DNA of 54,706 bases from JAXGTO01 sp040774885 (GCA_040774885.1 JAXGTO010000015.1:1-54706), one strand, 5' to 3'; shown: positions 38,069 to 45,637, counted from the first letter of the stretch. The notes: a model not told the origin generated them from the letters alone. Made by a program: numbers and translations.

Positions 38069-39637
38069 ATGGTCTCTGGGATTGATTGCCCTGTTCGCGG
38101 ACAGCAGAAGGTCTGTACGCTCATGGACCTGATGGAACAGGGTGCCCGGCGGCATCCGCAGAAGATGCTTGCCACCGATGGCGTCCATTTCCTTTCGTAC
38201 GGTGAAGAGTGCCGTCTTGCACATGATTTCGCCGGGTTCCTGTCTGACAGAAAAGAACTGGGGCCGGGTTCGACGATTCTGATCATCCTTCCGAATCTTA
38301 TCGAGTTTCCAGCTATCATGGCGGCTTGCCAGTCGTTGGGAATCCGCATCGGCCTCATTCCCCATAATGCTGGAAGCGAGAGCGTGAAGGGCGCTTTGGA
38401 TCTGCTGCATCCGCAAGCCGTTCTTGCAAACGAGGTTGTTCATCGCGATAGGGTCGAGGACGCCGCCCCGGAAACCCCGGTATATCTGCTCCGTCGCAAC
38501 GGTGCGGGCGCTTTGGTGACGGACGGGGGAGTGGAATTGGCCGGAAGTCGGGAAAGGGACCATCTCTTTCGCCCAGAAGGTATCGTCTGCAATCCCGAAA
38601 TCGTGCTGTTTTCTTCGGGGTCGTCCGGCAAGCCCAAGGCAATCGTGAACAGGATTTCGTCGTTTTGCATGAACGCATTCAAACTGGCGAATGCCCTTGG
38701 ACTGGTTGCAGACGATGTCCTCTATCTTCCTGTTCCCATCAGCCATGTCTATGGTTTCATCGGCATCTACGCAGCGTTGTCGCGGGGAACTGGAATCGTT
38801 TTCCCCCAAAAATACCATCCGGCATCTTCGCTTGATCTGATTGCGAAAACGCGTCCTTCGGTTTATTTCGGAGTACCGACGATGTTTATTCGTGAAATGG
38901 AACTGGCGAAGAAGGGCGGCTGCGACCTTTCGTCTCTCCGTCTGGGCATGGTTGCCGGTTCGAGCTGCCCGCCACGGACCATCCGGGCGTACCAAGATCG
39001 GTTCGGTTGCAGGCTCGTGCAGTCATACGGCATGAGCGAGACGGCAGCGACCGTGACGGTAGGCGATCCATCCGATCCTTCGGCTGTGCGTGAAAACAGT
39101 GTCGGGCAATCTATAGCGGGTGTGCGGATCGCCCTGGAACGATTTACAGGGGAGATTCTGGTTGAGACGCCTGCGCTGATGACGGGGATGATAACCGAAC
39201 ATGGTTTGGAGCCACCCGCCATCGACGATGCAGGATGGTTCCATACCGGTGATATCGGAAGCATCGATGATAAAGGTCGACTCTCCATAGTCGGCCGTAT
39301 CAAGGATGTCATCATTCGTGGCGGTGTAAACATCTTCCCTTCCGAGATCGAGCGCGTTTATCGCGCGCATCCGGATATCGCCGAATGCTGTTTGGTGGAT
39401 TATCCGGACCCCGAATTGGGGGAGCGCACCTGCCTTTGCGTCGTATTGCGCGAGGGGAGCGTGGCAGACTGTCGAGATATCCGTCTTTTCGGGCGCGGCC
39501 GCATTGAGAGATGCAAGCTGCCTGATTCCGTGATCGTGGTTCCTTGCATCTCTTTGCTGGAAAATGGGAAGATTGATCGCTCTGCATTGCGTCGCAGGGT
39601 TCAGAGCAGGGAATTCGCAAGTCTTCTCTATAGGTGA
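38069..39637 (+). CDS. Acyl-CoA synthetase / AMP-dependent ligase (CaiC-like)
   Basis: A 522-residue ANL enzyme with FSSGSSGKPKAIVN (P-loop), SYGMSETAATVTVG, WFHTGDIGSID and GRIKDVIIRGGVNIFPSEIE (hinge and A8) and a C-terminal ENGKIDRSAL catalytic lysine region. It activates a carboxylate with CoA. By analogy with CaiC it would prime the CoA-transferase cycle. Start at 38069 with a strong AAAGGAGGTGG upstream. A hairpin separates it from the reductase gene, so its level may be lower. Confidence 0.88.
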   Translation: MVSGIDCPVRGQQKVCTLMDLMEQGARRHPQKMLATDGVHFLSYGEECRLAHDFAGFLSDRKELGPGSTILIILPNLIEFPAIMAACQSLGIRIGLIPHNAGSESVKGALDLLHPQAVLANEVVHRDRVEDAAPETPVYLLRRNGAGALVTDGGVELAGSRERDHLFRPEGIVCNPEIVLFSSGSSGKPKAIVNRISSFCMNAFKLANALGLVADDVLYLPVPISHVYGFIGIYAALSRGTGIVFPQKYHPASSLDLIAKTRPSVYFGVPTMFIREMELAKKGGCDLSSLRLGMVAGSSCPPRTIRAYQDRFGCRLVQSYGMSETAATVTVGDPSDPSAVRENSVGQSIAGVRIALERFTGEILVETPALMTGMITEHGLEPPAIDDAGWFHTGDIGSIDDKGRLSIVGRIKDVIIRGGVNIFPSEIERVYRAHPDIAECCLVDYPDPELGERTCLCVVLREGSVADCRDIRLFGRGRIERCKLPDSVIVVPCISLLENGKIDRSALRRRVQSREFASLLYR

Positions 39638-39668
39638 CGTCTGATTGTGGTGCCCCTGTGCAGCGGGG

Positions 39669-39698
39669 TTGACGGGGCCATCGGGCGCATGACAGAAT
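39669..39698 (+). promoter_or_regulatory. Candidate promoter for small ORF and exporter
   Basis: TTGACG (39669-39674), 18-bp spacer, CAGAAT (39693-39698), 49 bp before the small ORF at 39747. Confidence 0.4.
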
Positions 39699-39746
39699 CA
39701 GAGTCAGGTTCGAGAGTCAATCCGTTTGTTGGAAGGGAGATGTATC

Positions 39747-39887
39747 ATGGCGAATCCGCTCACGCACTTCATATCGTTGGCGATGGTCTTGCGACCCAAG
39801 TACAGCCATGTCTCCCGTATGTGCATCACGTGCGAACAAACGCCCATCCAGAACTTCTTCGACATCGAGCCGGTCTACAACCTCTAA
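39747..39887 (+). CDS. 46-residue small protein, unknown
   Basis: A short frame with a good ribosome binding site (GGAAGGGA about 9 bp before ATG) and host-like codon use. It has a short hydrophobic start (LTHFISLAMVL), a basic middle and a CITC pair that could bind metal or form a disulfide. It occupies the 39638-40034 gap between the ligase and the EamA exporter; nothing else was seen in that gap beyond the candidate promoter. Family not recognised. Confidence 0.55.
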   Translation: MANPLTHFISLAMVLRPKYSHVSRMCITCEQTPIQNFFDIEPVYNL

Positions 39888-40034
39888 TCGAACAGCGTTG
39901 CGCACTTCGGCAGACTGCGGGCCCATCTGGCCCGATCAATGTCGATGCGCCCGAAACCGACGCTGCCCGCTGGGCGAGCGTCCGTCCCATTCTGCTGTTC
40001 GGCGCCTTGCCTTTCGGTGCCAAGGAGGTTTTCC

Positions 40035-41054
40035 ATGAAGAACGATTCCAAACTCATTCGCGGCGCAGTCTGCACGCTCATCGGCGGCACCCTCTGGGGC
40101 TTTTCCGGGTGCTGCACGCAATACTTGGTGGCCGATTGCGGCATGTCGGTCACGTTCATCACGTGGTTCCGCATGGTGGTGGCCGGCGCCATCTTGGTGG
40201 CGGTGCTGGCGGTGAAGAACCGCGCCAAACTGATCGCCATGGTCAAAGACCGTGCAACCCGGCGTCAGATGGCGGTATTCGCGCTGTTCGGCGTGCTGCT
40301 GGGGCAATTGGCCTATGCGGCATCGATTCTGTATACCGATGCCGGTACGGCAACGGTGCTTCAGAGCACCGGCGTGGTCATTCTCATCGCCTGGGTGTGC
40401 CTGACCCAGCGCTCCGCCCCCAAGGGCGTCGAGGTGATCGGTGCCGTTTTGGCGCTGGCTTCGACGTTTCTGCTTGCCACCCAAGGCGATCTTACGTCCA
40501 TGCATCTGTCTGCTGCGGGTTTGACATGGGGAATGATCAACGGTGTCTCTTGTGCGGTATTCGCCGGGTATCCCAAGCGCATGCTGCAGAAGTGGGGTGC
40601 CTTCCCGGTGATGGGCTGTGCCATGTTGCTGGGCAGCTTCATGGTTTTGCCCTTCGCGCAACCCTGGTCGGCCAGTGCCGTCACATCCACTGGCGCGGCC
40701 ATGCCTTGGAGCCTCTTGTCGGTGGCGGCGCTTTTGTGCGTGGCGGTGCTGGGCACCGTGGTCGCGTTCACGCTGTACCTGCAGGGCATCGCCGATTTGG
40801 GTGGCGTGAAGGCCAGCCTGCTCTCCATCATCGAGCCTGTCAGTGCGGCCGTTTTCGCCTGGGCGCTCATGGGGACCGAATTCTCCAGCGCCGACCTGCT
40901 GGGCTTCGCGTTGATGATGGCGATGGTGGTCATCGTTACCGTGCCGATGCCCGCATCCAAGCGTTCTCGTGAAGCGACCCTTGCCTCAGATGCCGATGTC
41001 GATCTTCGGATGGACGATGCCTTCGGATCGGAAAGCGTGCGCAACGCTGCCTGA
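40035..41054 (+). CDS. EamA/DMT-family exporter
   Basis: A 339-residue, ten-helix drug/metabolite transporter with two EamA repeats (GAVCTLIGGTLWGFSG at the start; GTVVAFTLYLQGIADLGGVK and SIIEPVSAAVFAW in the second). A charged, probably cytoplasmic tail follows. Start at 40035 behind AAGGAGG; the longer upstream frame is rejected. Substrate unknown, possibly amino acids or metabolites. Confidence 0.85.
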   Translation: MKNDSKLIRGAVCTLIGGTLWGFSGCCTQYLVADCGMSVTFITWFRMVVAGAILVAVLAVKNRAKLIAMVKDRATRRQMAVFALFGVLLGQLAYAASILYTDAGTATVLQSTGVVILIAWVCLTQRSAPKGVEVIGAVLALASTFLLATQGDLTSMHLSAAGLTWGMINGVSCAVFAGYPKRMLQKWGAFPVMGCAMLLGSFMVLPFAQPWSASAVTSTGAAMPWSLLSVAALLCVAVLGTVVAFTLYLQGIADLGGVKASLLSIIEPVSAAVFAWALMGTEFSSADLLGFALMMAMVVIVTVPMPASKRSREATLASDADVDLRMDDAFGSESVRNAA

Positions 41055-41316
41055 CGGTCGTGTGGCCGATTAGGGGTCGCTGCGGAGCGTCCATCTGGCT
41101 TTCCGTATAAGCGGGTGTATGCCTTTCCAAATTCTGCCGTTCGCCGCAAGAATGGCAGGGCCTGCCACGTAGCCGTTTGAGTGCTTCACGTAACGAAAAC
41201 GTATCAAGCCTTCTCTTTCGTGCCTGGCGCTCGTTCGAGTGCCTAGGATGGGTAGCATGCTATAGAACCTGTGCAAGCAGGCATCCTAAAACGACAAGAT
41301 GAGGACGGCACACGCG

Positions 41317-42789
41317 ATGACAGCGACGATCGGCATAGATCTGGGAACCACGAATTCTTGCATGGCGGTATTGGAAGGCGGCAAGCCCACCGTCATCGTC
41401 AATTCCGACGGCGACCGCACCACGCCTTCGGTCGTGGCGTTCGACAAAAACGGCGAGGTGCTGGTGGGAACGCCCGCCAAGCGCCAGGCGGCCATCAATC
41501 CCGACCGCACCTTCGCTTCCATCAAACGCGATATGGGAAGCTCCCGTCGCATCAAGGTGGACGGTACGTCGTACACCCCCGAGGAAATCTCGGCTTTCAT
41601 CCTGAAGAAGATGAAGAAGGATGCCGAGAGCTATCTCGGCTCCACCGTGACGGATGCGGTGATCACCGTGCCGGCGTACTTCACCGATGCCCAGCGCAAA
41701 GCCACCAAAGACGCCGGAACCATCGCCGGGCTCGAGGTTCAGCGCATCATCAACGAGCCCACCAGCGCTGCTTTGGCCTACGGCGTCGATAAAGAAGAAG
41801 ACCGCGCCGTGATGGTGTTCGACCTGGGCGGCGGCACCTTCGACGTTTCCGTCCTATCCATCAGCGCCGGTTTCATCGAAGTGCTCGCCACATCGGGAAA
41901 CAACCATTTAGGTGGCGATGATTTCGACAAACGTTTGGTCGATTGGGTGGTCAAGGACTTCAAGAAGGAACACCGCGTTGATTTGACACGCGATGCCGCC
42001 GCCATGCAGCGCGTCGCAGAGGCATGCGAGGCGGCGAAGAAAGAGCTTTCGAGCACCGCGAGCACCACCATCAACCTGCCGTTCCTCTATACCAAGGGGT
42101 CGACGCCGCTCCATTTGGAAAAAGAAGTGACCCGCGCCCAGTTCGAGAAGCTCACGCACGATTTGGTGGAATCAACGCTCGGTCCCTGCAAGCAGGCGAT
42201 GGCTGATGCGGGCATGAAGCCTTCCGAAATCGGCAAGGTGCTGATGGTGGGCGGGTCGAGTCGCATTCCCTGCGTGCAGGAAGCCGTGAAGAAGCTTATC
42301 GGCCATGAACCTGCGCATAACATCAACCCTGACGAGAGCGTTGCTTTGGGCGCATGCTTGCAAGGCGGCGTGCTCGCCGGCACGGTCGGCAGCCTCATCC
42401 TGCTGGATGTCACCCCGCTTTCGTTGGGCGTCGAGGTCAAAGGCAACTTGACCAGCGTGCTCATTCCCCGCAACTCGTCCATACCCACCAAGCACAGCGA
42501 AATCTACACCACGGCTTCGCCGTTTCAGACCAACGTTGAGATCAACGTGCTCCAAGGTGAGAACCGTCGCGCCAGCGACAACCGCTCGCTGGGCAAGTTC
42601 ACGCTGTCGGGCATCAAGCGCGGCTTGCAACCCCAGATCGAGGTGACGTTCGAGCTCGATACCGATGGCATCGTGCATGTTGCCGCCAAAGACCTGGCAA
42701 CGCAGTCGAGCGCCGACATCACGATCACCGGGTCGTCGAACATGTCGGCCGATGACGTCCAACAGGCACGTCGCCGTCTGGAAGCTTGA
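41317..42789 (+). CDS. Hsp70/DnaK-like chaperone lacking the C-terminal lid
   Basis: A 490-residue protein, about 120 residues shorter than DnaK. The nucleotide-binding domain is complete: GIDLGTTNSCMAV, VPAYFTDAQRKATKDAG, INEPTSAALAYG, DLGGGTFDVSVL, and GGSSRIP. The interdomain linker LLDVTPLSLGVE and the beta-sandwich substrate domain follow (to about residue 480). The protein ends ADDVQQARRRLEA, just where the helical lid of DnaK begins. The frame is intact and the stop is clean, so this looks like a genuine lidless paralogue, probably alongside a normal dnaK elsewhere. Start 41317 is preferred to 41299. Confidence 0.88.
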   Translation: MTATIGIDLGTTNSCMAVLEGGKPTVIVNSDGDRTTPSVVAFDKNGEVLVGTPAKRQAAINPDRTFASIKRDMGSSRRIKVDGTSYTPEEISAFILKKMKKDAESYLGSTVTDAVITVPAYFTDAQRKATKDAGTIAGLEVQRIINEPTSAALAYGVDKEEDRAVMVFDLGGGTFDVSVLSISAGFIEVLATSGNNHLGGDDFDKRLVDWVVKDFKKEHRVDLTRDAAAMQRVAEACEAAKKELSSTASTTINLPFLYTKGSTPLHLEKEVTRAQFEKLTHDLVESTLGPCKQAMADAGMKPSEIGKVLMVGGSSRIPCVQEAVKKLIGHEPAHNINPDESVALGACLQGGVLAGTVGSLILLDVTPLSLGVEVKGNLTSVLIPRNSSIPTKHSEIYTTASPFQTNVEINVLQGENRRASDNRSLGKFTLSGIKRGLQPQIEVTFELDTDGIVHVAAKDLATQSSADITITGSSNMSADDVQQARRRLEA

Positions 42790-43014
42790 CGGACGCAAAC
42801 GCGCCAAGCGGCGCTTGGTGAAATTTCAAACCGTGCTGTGTTGACGGTATCGTTAAACGGCTCATTGCACCCATGATGCTGCCAACGGGGGAGCGGTGCA
42901 TGATTCGCCCGCTTGCTGGCGGCGCCCATCATGCCGTTCGTCCAACTGTCGTTTCCTGCCTTTCAGTTAATGCTATAGTCAATGTATCAAATAGCTGATT
43001 GAAAGGATCTCGCC

Positions 43015-43557
43015 ATGAAGAACATCGTTGCAATAGTCGGGTCGCTTCGCGCTGAATCGTTCAATCGGCAGGTTGCCCAGGCGGCTGGAACGTACTTGGA
43101 AGGCAAGGCCGAGTTTTCGATCATCGACTATGCCGACGTCCCGTTGATGAACCAGGATATCGAGTTTCCCGCGCCCGCTGCGGTTGCGCGCATCCGCCAA
43201 ACCGTTAAGGACGCCGATGGTGTTTGGATATTCACTCCCGAATACAACCATGCGGTGCCCGGTGTGCTCAAGAACCTGATCGATTGGCTATCTCGGCCCA
43301 TCAGCGGAACCGAGCCGCAGGTTCTGGTGGGCAAGCCTGTCGCCATCAGCGGAATCACACCGGGGATGTCGGGCACGTTGATCGCCCAAGACCAGTTGAT
43401 TGCCATTCTCAGCTTTTTGCAGGCTGACATCATGAACGCTCCACGCCTCACCATTCCCAATTGCCTCGGGTTGATGAAAGACGGCAAGCTTGATCTGGGA
43501 GAAAGCGCTCCCTATCTGGCCAAGCAGGCCGATGCGTTCCTGGCCTACCTGGGCTGA
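43015..43557 (+). CDS. NADPH-dependent FMN reductase (flavodoxin-like)
   Basis: A 180-residue flavodoxin-fold protein with the phosphate-binding IVGSLRAESFNRQVA and the flavin motif TPEYNHAVPGVLKNLIDW. This matches the NAD(P)H:FMN / azo or quinone reductase family. It supplies reduced flavin or reduces quinones. It ends at a strong terminator that marks the boundary with the repeat-cassette region. A TATAGT box at 42974-42979 is a possible -10. Confidence 0.9.
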   Translation: MKNIVAIVGSLRAESFNRQVAQAAGTYLEGKAEFSIIDYADVPLMNQDIEFPAPAAVARIRQTVKDADGVWIFTPEYNHAVPGVLKNLIDWLSRPISGTEPQVLVGKPVAISGITPGMSGTLIAQDQLIAILSFLQADIMNAPRLTIPNCLGLMKDGKLDLGESAPYLAKQADAFLAYLG

Positions 43558-43585
43558 TGCAATCCATCGGGCTTTTCGGACATCG

Positions 43586-43640
43586 AAGGCTCCCTGGGTT
43601 TTCCTATTGAGAAGGAGTCGGGAAGCCCAGGGAGCCTTTT
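43586..43640 (+). terminator. Terminator after FMN reductase gene
   Basis: AAGGCTCCCTGGG (43586-43598) pairs perfectly with CCCAGGGAGCCTT, ending in a TTTT run at 43640. The loop is about 27 nt. Confidence 0.85.
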
Positions 43641-43661
43641 GTTCGCTTGATTCCGTGCAAG

Positions 43662-43689
43662 TTAAGTTAAGCGGACTTGGCCCTAAAAT
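43662..43689 (+). promoter_or_regulatory. Weak candidate promoter reading into the repeat array
   Basis: TTAAGT (43662-43667), 16-bp spacer, TAAAAT (43684-43689), pointing toward the array whose genes are all on the plus strand. The -35 box is poor. Confidence 0.25.
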
Positions 43690-43715
43690 ACTGCTAGGCA
43701 AGAAATAGAGAACCA

Positions 43716-43751
43716 GTTGAATAGGGCCCTGAAAGCGGGACCTCGTTCAAC
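43716..43751. repeat. Array repeat R1 (degenerate)
   Basis: 36 nt with five differences from R2/R3 at repeat positions 7, 8, 9, 12 and 20; the right arm is intact. It is the copy farthest from the cas genes, as terminal CRISPR repeats often are. Confidence 0.9.
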
Positions 43752-43922
43752 CGCGCACGTTGATGCAACTTTTTCGAAGTAGCAAACGGTTTTCCGGGCA
43801 ATTTGAGGGCGCGAAAATTTGCGACCTGGGGCTTTGCGCGGACGAACGGCGTAATGCGCGCAAAATCCACGCTCTACTTCGATTTTGATACAAAACCGAG
43901 GCCGCTCTACGTTTTCGGATTA
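43752..43922. other. Interval 1: non-coding, imperfect inverted-repeat element
   Basis: 171 bp with no convincing ORF. TCGAAGTAG (43774-43782) and CTACTTCGA (43874-43882) are inverted and bound a 109-bp segment. Its interior has TTGCGACCTGGGG (43819-43831), a 13-mer also found in the interior of the MITE-like element at 53292-53426. Confidence 0.6.
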
Positions 43923-43958
43923 GTTGAACGAGGTCCTGAAAACGGGACCTCGTTCAAC
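43923..43958. repeat. Array repeat R2
   Basis: Perfect 14-bp-arm palindrome with 8-nt loop; identical to R3. Confidence 0.95.
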
Positions 43959-43960
43959 GT

Positions 43961-44131
43961 AAATCTGATGGTAACCTGATGATTTATGACCCTCAAAATG
44001 GTAAAATATATACTGATTCAGCCATCGAAGAATACATTAAGAGGACTGTAGAGATAAGGTATTTCTTTAGGGTAGACAATGCCATTCTCGATGTCGATAT
44101 GGCAAGTCAGATAATGAAGGTGGTGGAATGA
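43961..44131 (+). pseudogene. Interval 2: truncated ORF tail, possible toxin C-terminus
   Basis: An open frame that enters the interval from the repeat boundary and ends at 44131, coding about 56 residues (KSDGNLMIYDPQNGKIY..., ending MKVVE). An internal ATG at 43979 has no ribosome binding site, and in this frame repeat R2 contains stops, so it reads as the 3-prime remnant of a longer gene. A complete small ORF starts 1 bp after its stop, as immunity genes do after toxin tips. Confidence 0.5.
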
Positions 44132-44132
44132 C

Positions 44133-44366
44133 GTGAATAAAGCAATTGATAAAGCGAGCAAATTTGCAATTGATCATGGCTTTGATGGCGCTGTTCCATA
44201 CGGAAACACTAAAAACGAGTTTATGGCATCGTTCTATGACCCATACGCTGTCAATGTAAGTAAGTGGTATCCGATGTTCGACAACACTCCACACATCATC
44301 GTTGTAGACGAAACTGGAGCGCGATGGCGTTCAGAAGAAGATGCTATTTCCGTAAATATTCATTAG
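44133..44366 (+). CDS. Interval 2: small ORF, candidate immunity protein
   Basis: 77 residues from a GTG with AAGGTGG about 10 bp upstream. The protein is acidic/aromatic (FMASFYDPYAVNVSKWYPMF) and soluble. A strong terminator follows at once. AT-rich codon use differs from host genes. Family not recognised; the immunity role is inferred from position after a truncated frame and from parallels in intervals 4 and 5. Confidence 0.55.
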   Translation: MNKAIDKASKFAIDHGFDGAVPYGNTKNEFMASFYDPYAVNVSKWYPMFDNTPHIIVVDETGARWRSEEDAISVNIH

Positions 44367-44373
44367 CAATCAA

Positions 44374-44399
44374 GCCCGCTTCGGCGGGTTTTCTTTTTT
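44374..44399 (+). terminator. Terminator inside interval 2
   Basis: CCCGC-TTCG-GCGGG stem (from 44374) followed by a T-rich run to 44399. Confidence 0.85.
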
Positions 44400-44410
44400 G
44401 GAGGCGAACC

Positions 44411-44749
44411 ATGGCTAATGACGATATGCATGTCGTGATGTACAAGATACTCGCCTACCTGTACTCATGCATGAAAAGCGGCGACAAGCCTATATTCGAG
44501 CATTACTCTCACGATGGAGACGTTCTCAGCATCCCATACCCATATTGGGCTTCGATAATCCAGCAGCTTCAGGAGAACGGCTACGTGTCGGGATTCGTGA
44601 TAAAGAAGACATGGGGCGGCGATACGTTGGTAGTTCCGTCTGATCCATCAGTGACGATGGATGGAGTCGAGTTTCTCCAAGACAACTCGAAGATGAAAAA
44701 AGCCCTCAAATTCTTGAAGGATACGAAGAGCGCGCTGCCGTTCATCTAA
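44411..44749 (+). CDS. Interval 2: YjcQ-like winged-helix protein
   Basis: 112 residues resembling the YjcQ family found in prophages and mobile elements of Gram-positive bacteria: helical N-terminus (VMYKILAYLYSCMKSGDKP), then a winged-helix-like part (WASIIQQLQENGYVSGF) and VTMDGVEFLQDNSKMKKAL. GGAGG lies 6 bp before the ATG. It may be a small DNA-binding regulator. It is the last gene before R3; a weak hairpin (44770-44789) follows. Confidence 0.65.
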   Translation: MANDDMHVVMYKILAYLYSCMKSGDKPIFEHYSHDGDVLSIPYPYWASIIQQLQENGYVSGFVIKKTWGGDTLVVPSDPSVTMDGVEFLQDNSKMKKALKFLKDTKSALPFI

Positions 44750-44803
44750 ACAATAGCTTCATGCGATAAACCGCCTACTACGGTGGGCTTACACAAATCG
44801 GAA

Positions 44804-44839
44804 GTTGAACGAGGTCCTGAAAACGGGACCTCGTTCAAC
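44804..44839. repeat. Array repeat R3
   Basis: Identical to R2 over 36 nt. Confidence 0.95.
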
Positions 44840-44892
44840 TTAATCCCACGTGTTCTAAGCCTCCAATCCTGAAAAGAAAGGAGGTAGAGCCA

Positions 44893-45009
44893 ATGGATGC
44901 AGTTATAGCGGCCGTGTTGAACATGGCGGCGGCGCTTATCGAGCTGGCGGCGGTCATCGTCCCGTTGCTAAAAGAAAAGCGCCCACGTCATAGAAGACGC
45001 AAGCGCTAA
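44893..45009 (+). CDS. Interval 3: 38-residue hydrophobic, basic-tailed peptide (type I toxin-like)
   Basis: One membrane helix (VIAAVLNMAAALIELAAVIV) followed by a charged, strongly basic tail (KEKRPRHRRRKR). This is the architecture of type I toxins such as Fst/Ldr/holin-like peptides. A consensus AAAGGAGGT precedes the ATG at 44893. CCTCC about 20 nt upstream of the GGAGG can pair with it and hide the ribosome binding site in the mRNA, a common type I toxin trait. A convergent antisense transcript overlaps the 3-prime end. The toxin role is inferred; no homologue search was possible. Confidence 0.65.
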   Translation: MDAVIAAVLNMAAALIELAAVIVPLLKEKRPRHRRRKR

Positions 45010-45047
45010 CTCTGCGGGTGGCGGGAGTAATCCTGTCACCCCATCCA
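44970..45047 (-). ncRNA. Interval 3: candidate antisense RNA antitoxin
   Basis: On the minus strand, TTTACT (45077-45082), a 17-bp spacer and TATAAT (45054-45059) make a near-consensus promoter with start expected around 45047. The RNA would run over the end of the toxin frame. It would stop at an 11-bp stem (45006-44996 with 44989-44979, three G-U pairs, 6-nt loop) followed by UUUUCUUUU (44978-44970). The product is about 78 nt and overlaps the toxin mRNA 3-prime end by about 40 nt. Confidence 0.6.
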
Positions 45048-45117
45048 TTGATAATTATAGCAGTTCAGCACGGAAAAGTAAAGGCATCGACGCGGAAACC
45101 TACCAAGCCGCCGCGCC

Positions 45118-45153
45118 GTTGAACGAGGTCCTGAAAACGGGACCTCATTCAAC
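45118..45153. repeat. Array repeat R4
   Basis: Differs from R2/R3 only at repeat position 30 (G to A); identical to R5 and R6. Confidence 0.95.
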
Positions 45154-45155
45154 TT

Positions 45156-45293
45156 AAGGCACCGACACAGAAGGTATTCGTCGGCGATGATGGTATACTT
45201 ACAGTCACGAACAGCAAAGCGAAAGCCATCAAGGGAATCGAAACCGGAGAGTGGAAGATATTCAAACCGACATGGCAGAAAAGAAGTACATAG
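45156..45293 (+). pseudogene. Interval 4: truncated toxin-like C-terminal tail
   Basis: A frame open from the repeat, 45 residues to the TAG at 45291. It reads KAPTQKVFVGDDGILTV then SKAKAIKGIETGEWKIFKP and ends TWQKRST. No start codon with a ribosome binding site is present. The style resembles the extreme C-terminus of secreted polymorphic toxins (Rhs/CDI/LXG type). The next complete ORF overlaps its end by 22 bp. Frame is offset by 2 relative to the repeat, so it is not read through from R4. Confidence 0.55.
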
Positions 45294-45586
45294 GATTCAG
45301 GGAGATAGACGAAGACGATAGCCTTCCGTCAATATCTATGTTCGTTAACGGCCCAGTCAGCAAAGACAAGGCCAAGATATCATCGTACCTTCTTAACGGT
45401 GGGAAATCAGTTTGCGTAGCGCCAGAGAGGCTCAATGATATCTTCACTGGGAATACAATAGACATAGAGGATTCGGTTCGTGAAGATGCGTCTTACGCGT
45501 GGTCTGAAGCGCTTTCATACTATGTGGATAGGTACGACCTCCAACTTCCCGTAGATTTTGAAAAGCATATCCTAAACACAGCCTAG
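45272..45586 (+). CDS. Interval 4: candidate immunity protein
   Basis: 104 residues from the ATG at 45272 (a GTG at 45251 would add 7). The protein is acidic and soluble (EIDEDDSLPSISMF, IDIEDSVREDASYAW), of usual immunity-protein size. It overlaps the end of the truncated toxin-like frame and is followed by a terminator. Family not recognised. Confidence 0.6.
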   Translation: MAEKKYIGFREIDEDDSLPSISMFVNGPVSKDKAKISSYLLNGGKSVCVAPERLNDIFTGNTIDIEDSVREDASYAWSEALSYYVDRYDLQLPVDFEKHILNTA

Positions 45587-45610
45587 CATCATCGAATAGC
45601 AATCATTTCA

Positions 45611-45635
45611 AGCCGTCCTTCGGGGCGGCTTTTTT
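45611..45635 (+). terminator. Terminator closing interval 4
   Basis: AGCCGTCC-TTCG-GGGCGGCT stem (one G-U) and TTTTT; it ends 2 bp before R5. Confidence 0.85.
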
Positions 45636-45637
45636 CA

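Noticed and set aside
39647..40972. 441-residue ORF overlapping the EamA exporter.
   Set aside because: Out of frame with the ten-helix transporter that has a good start; rich in Arg/His/Gly as shadows are.
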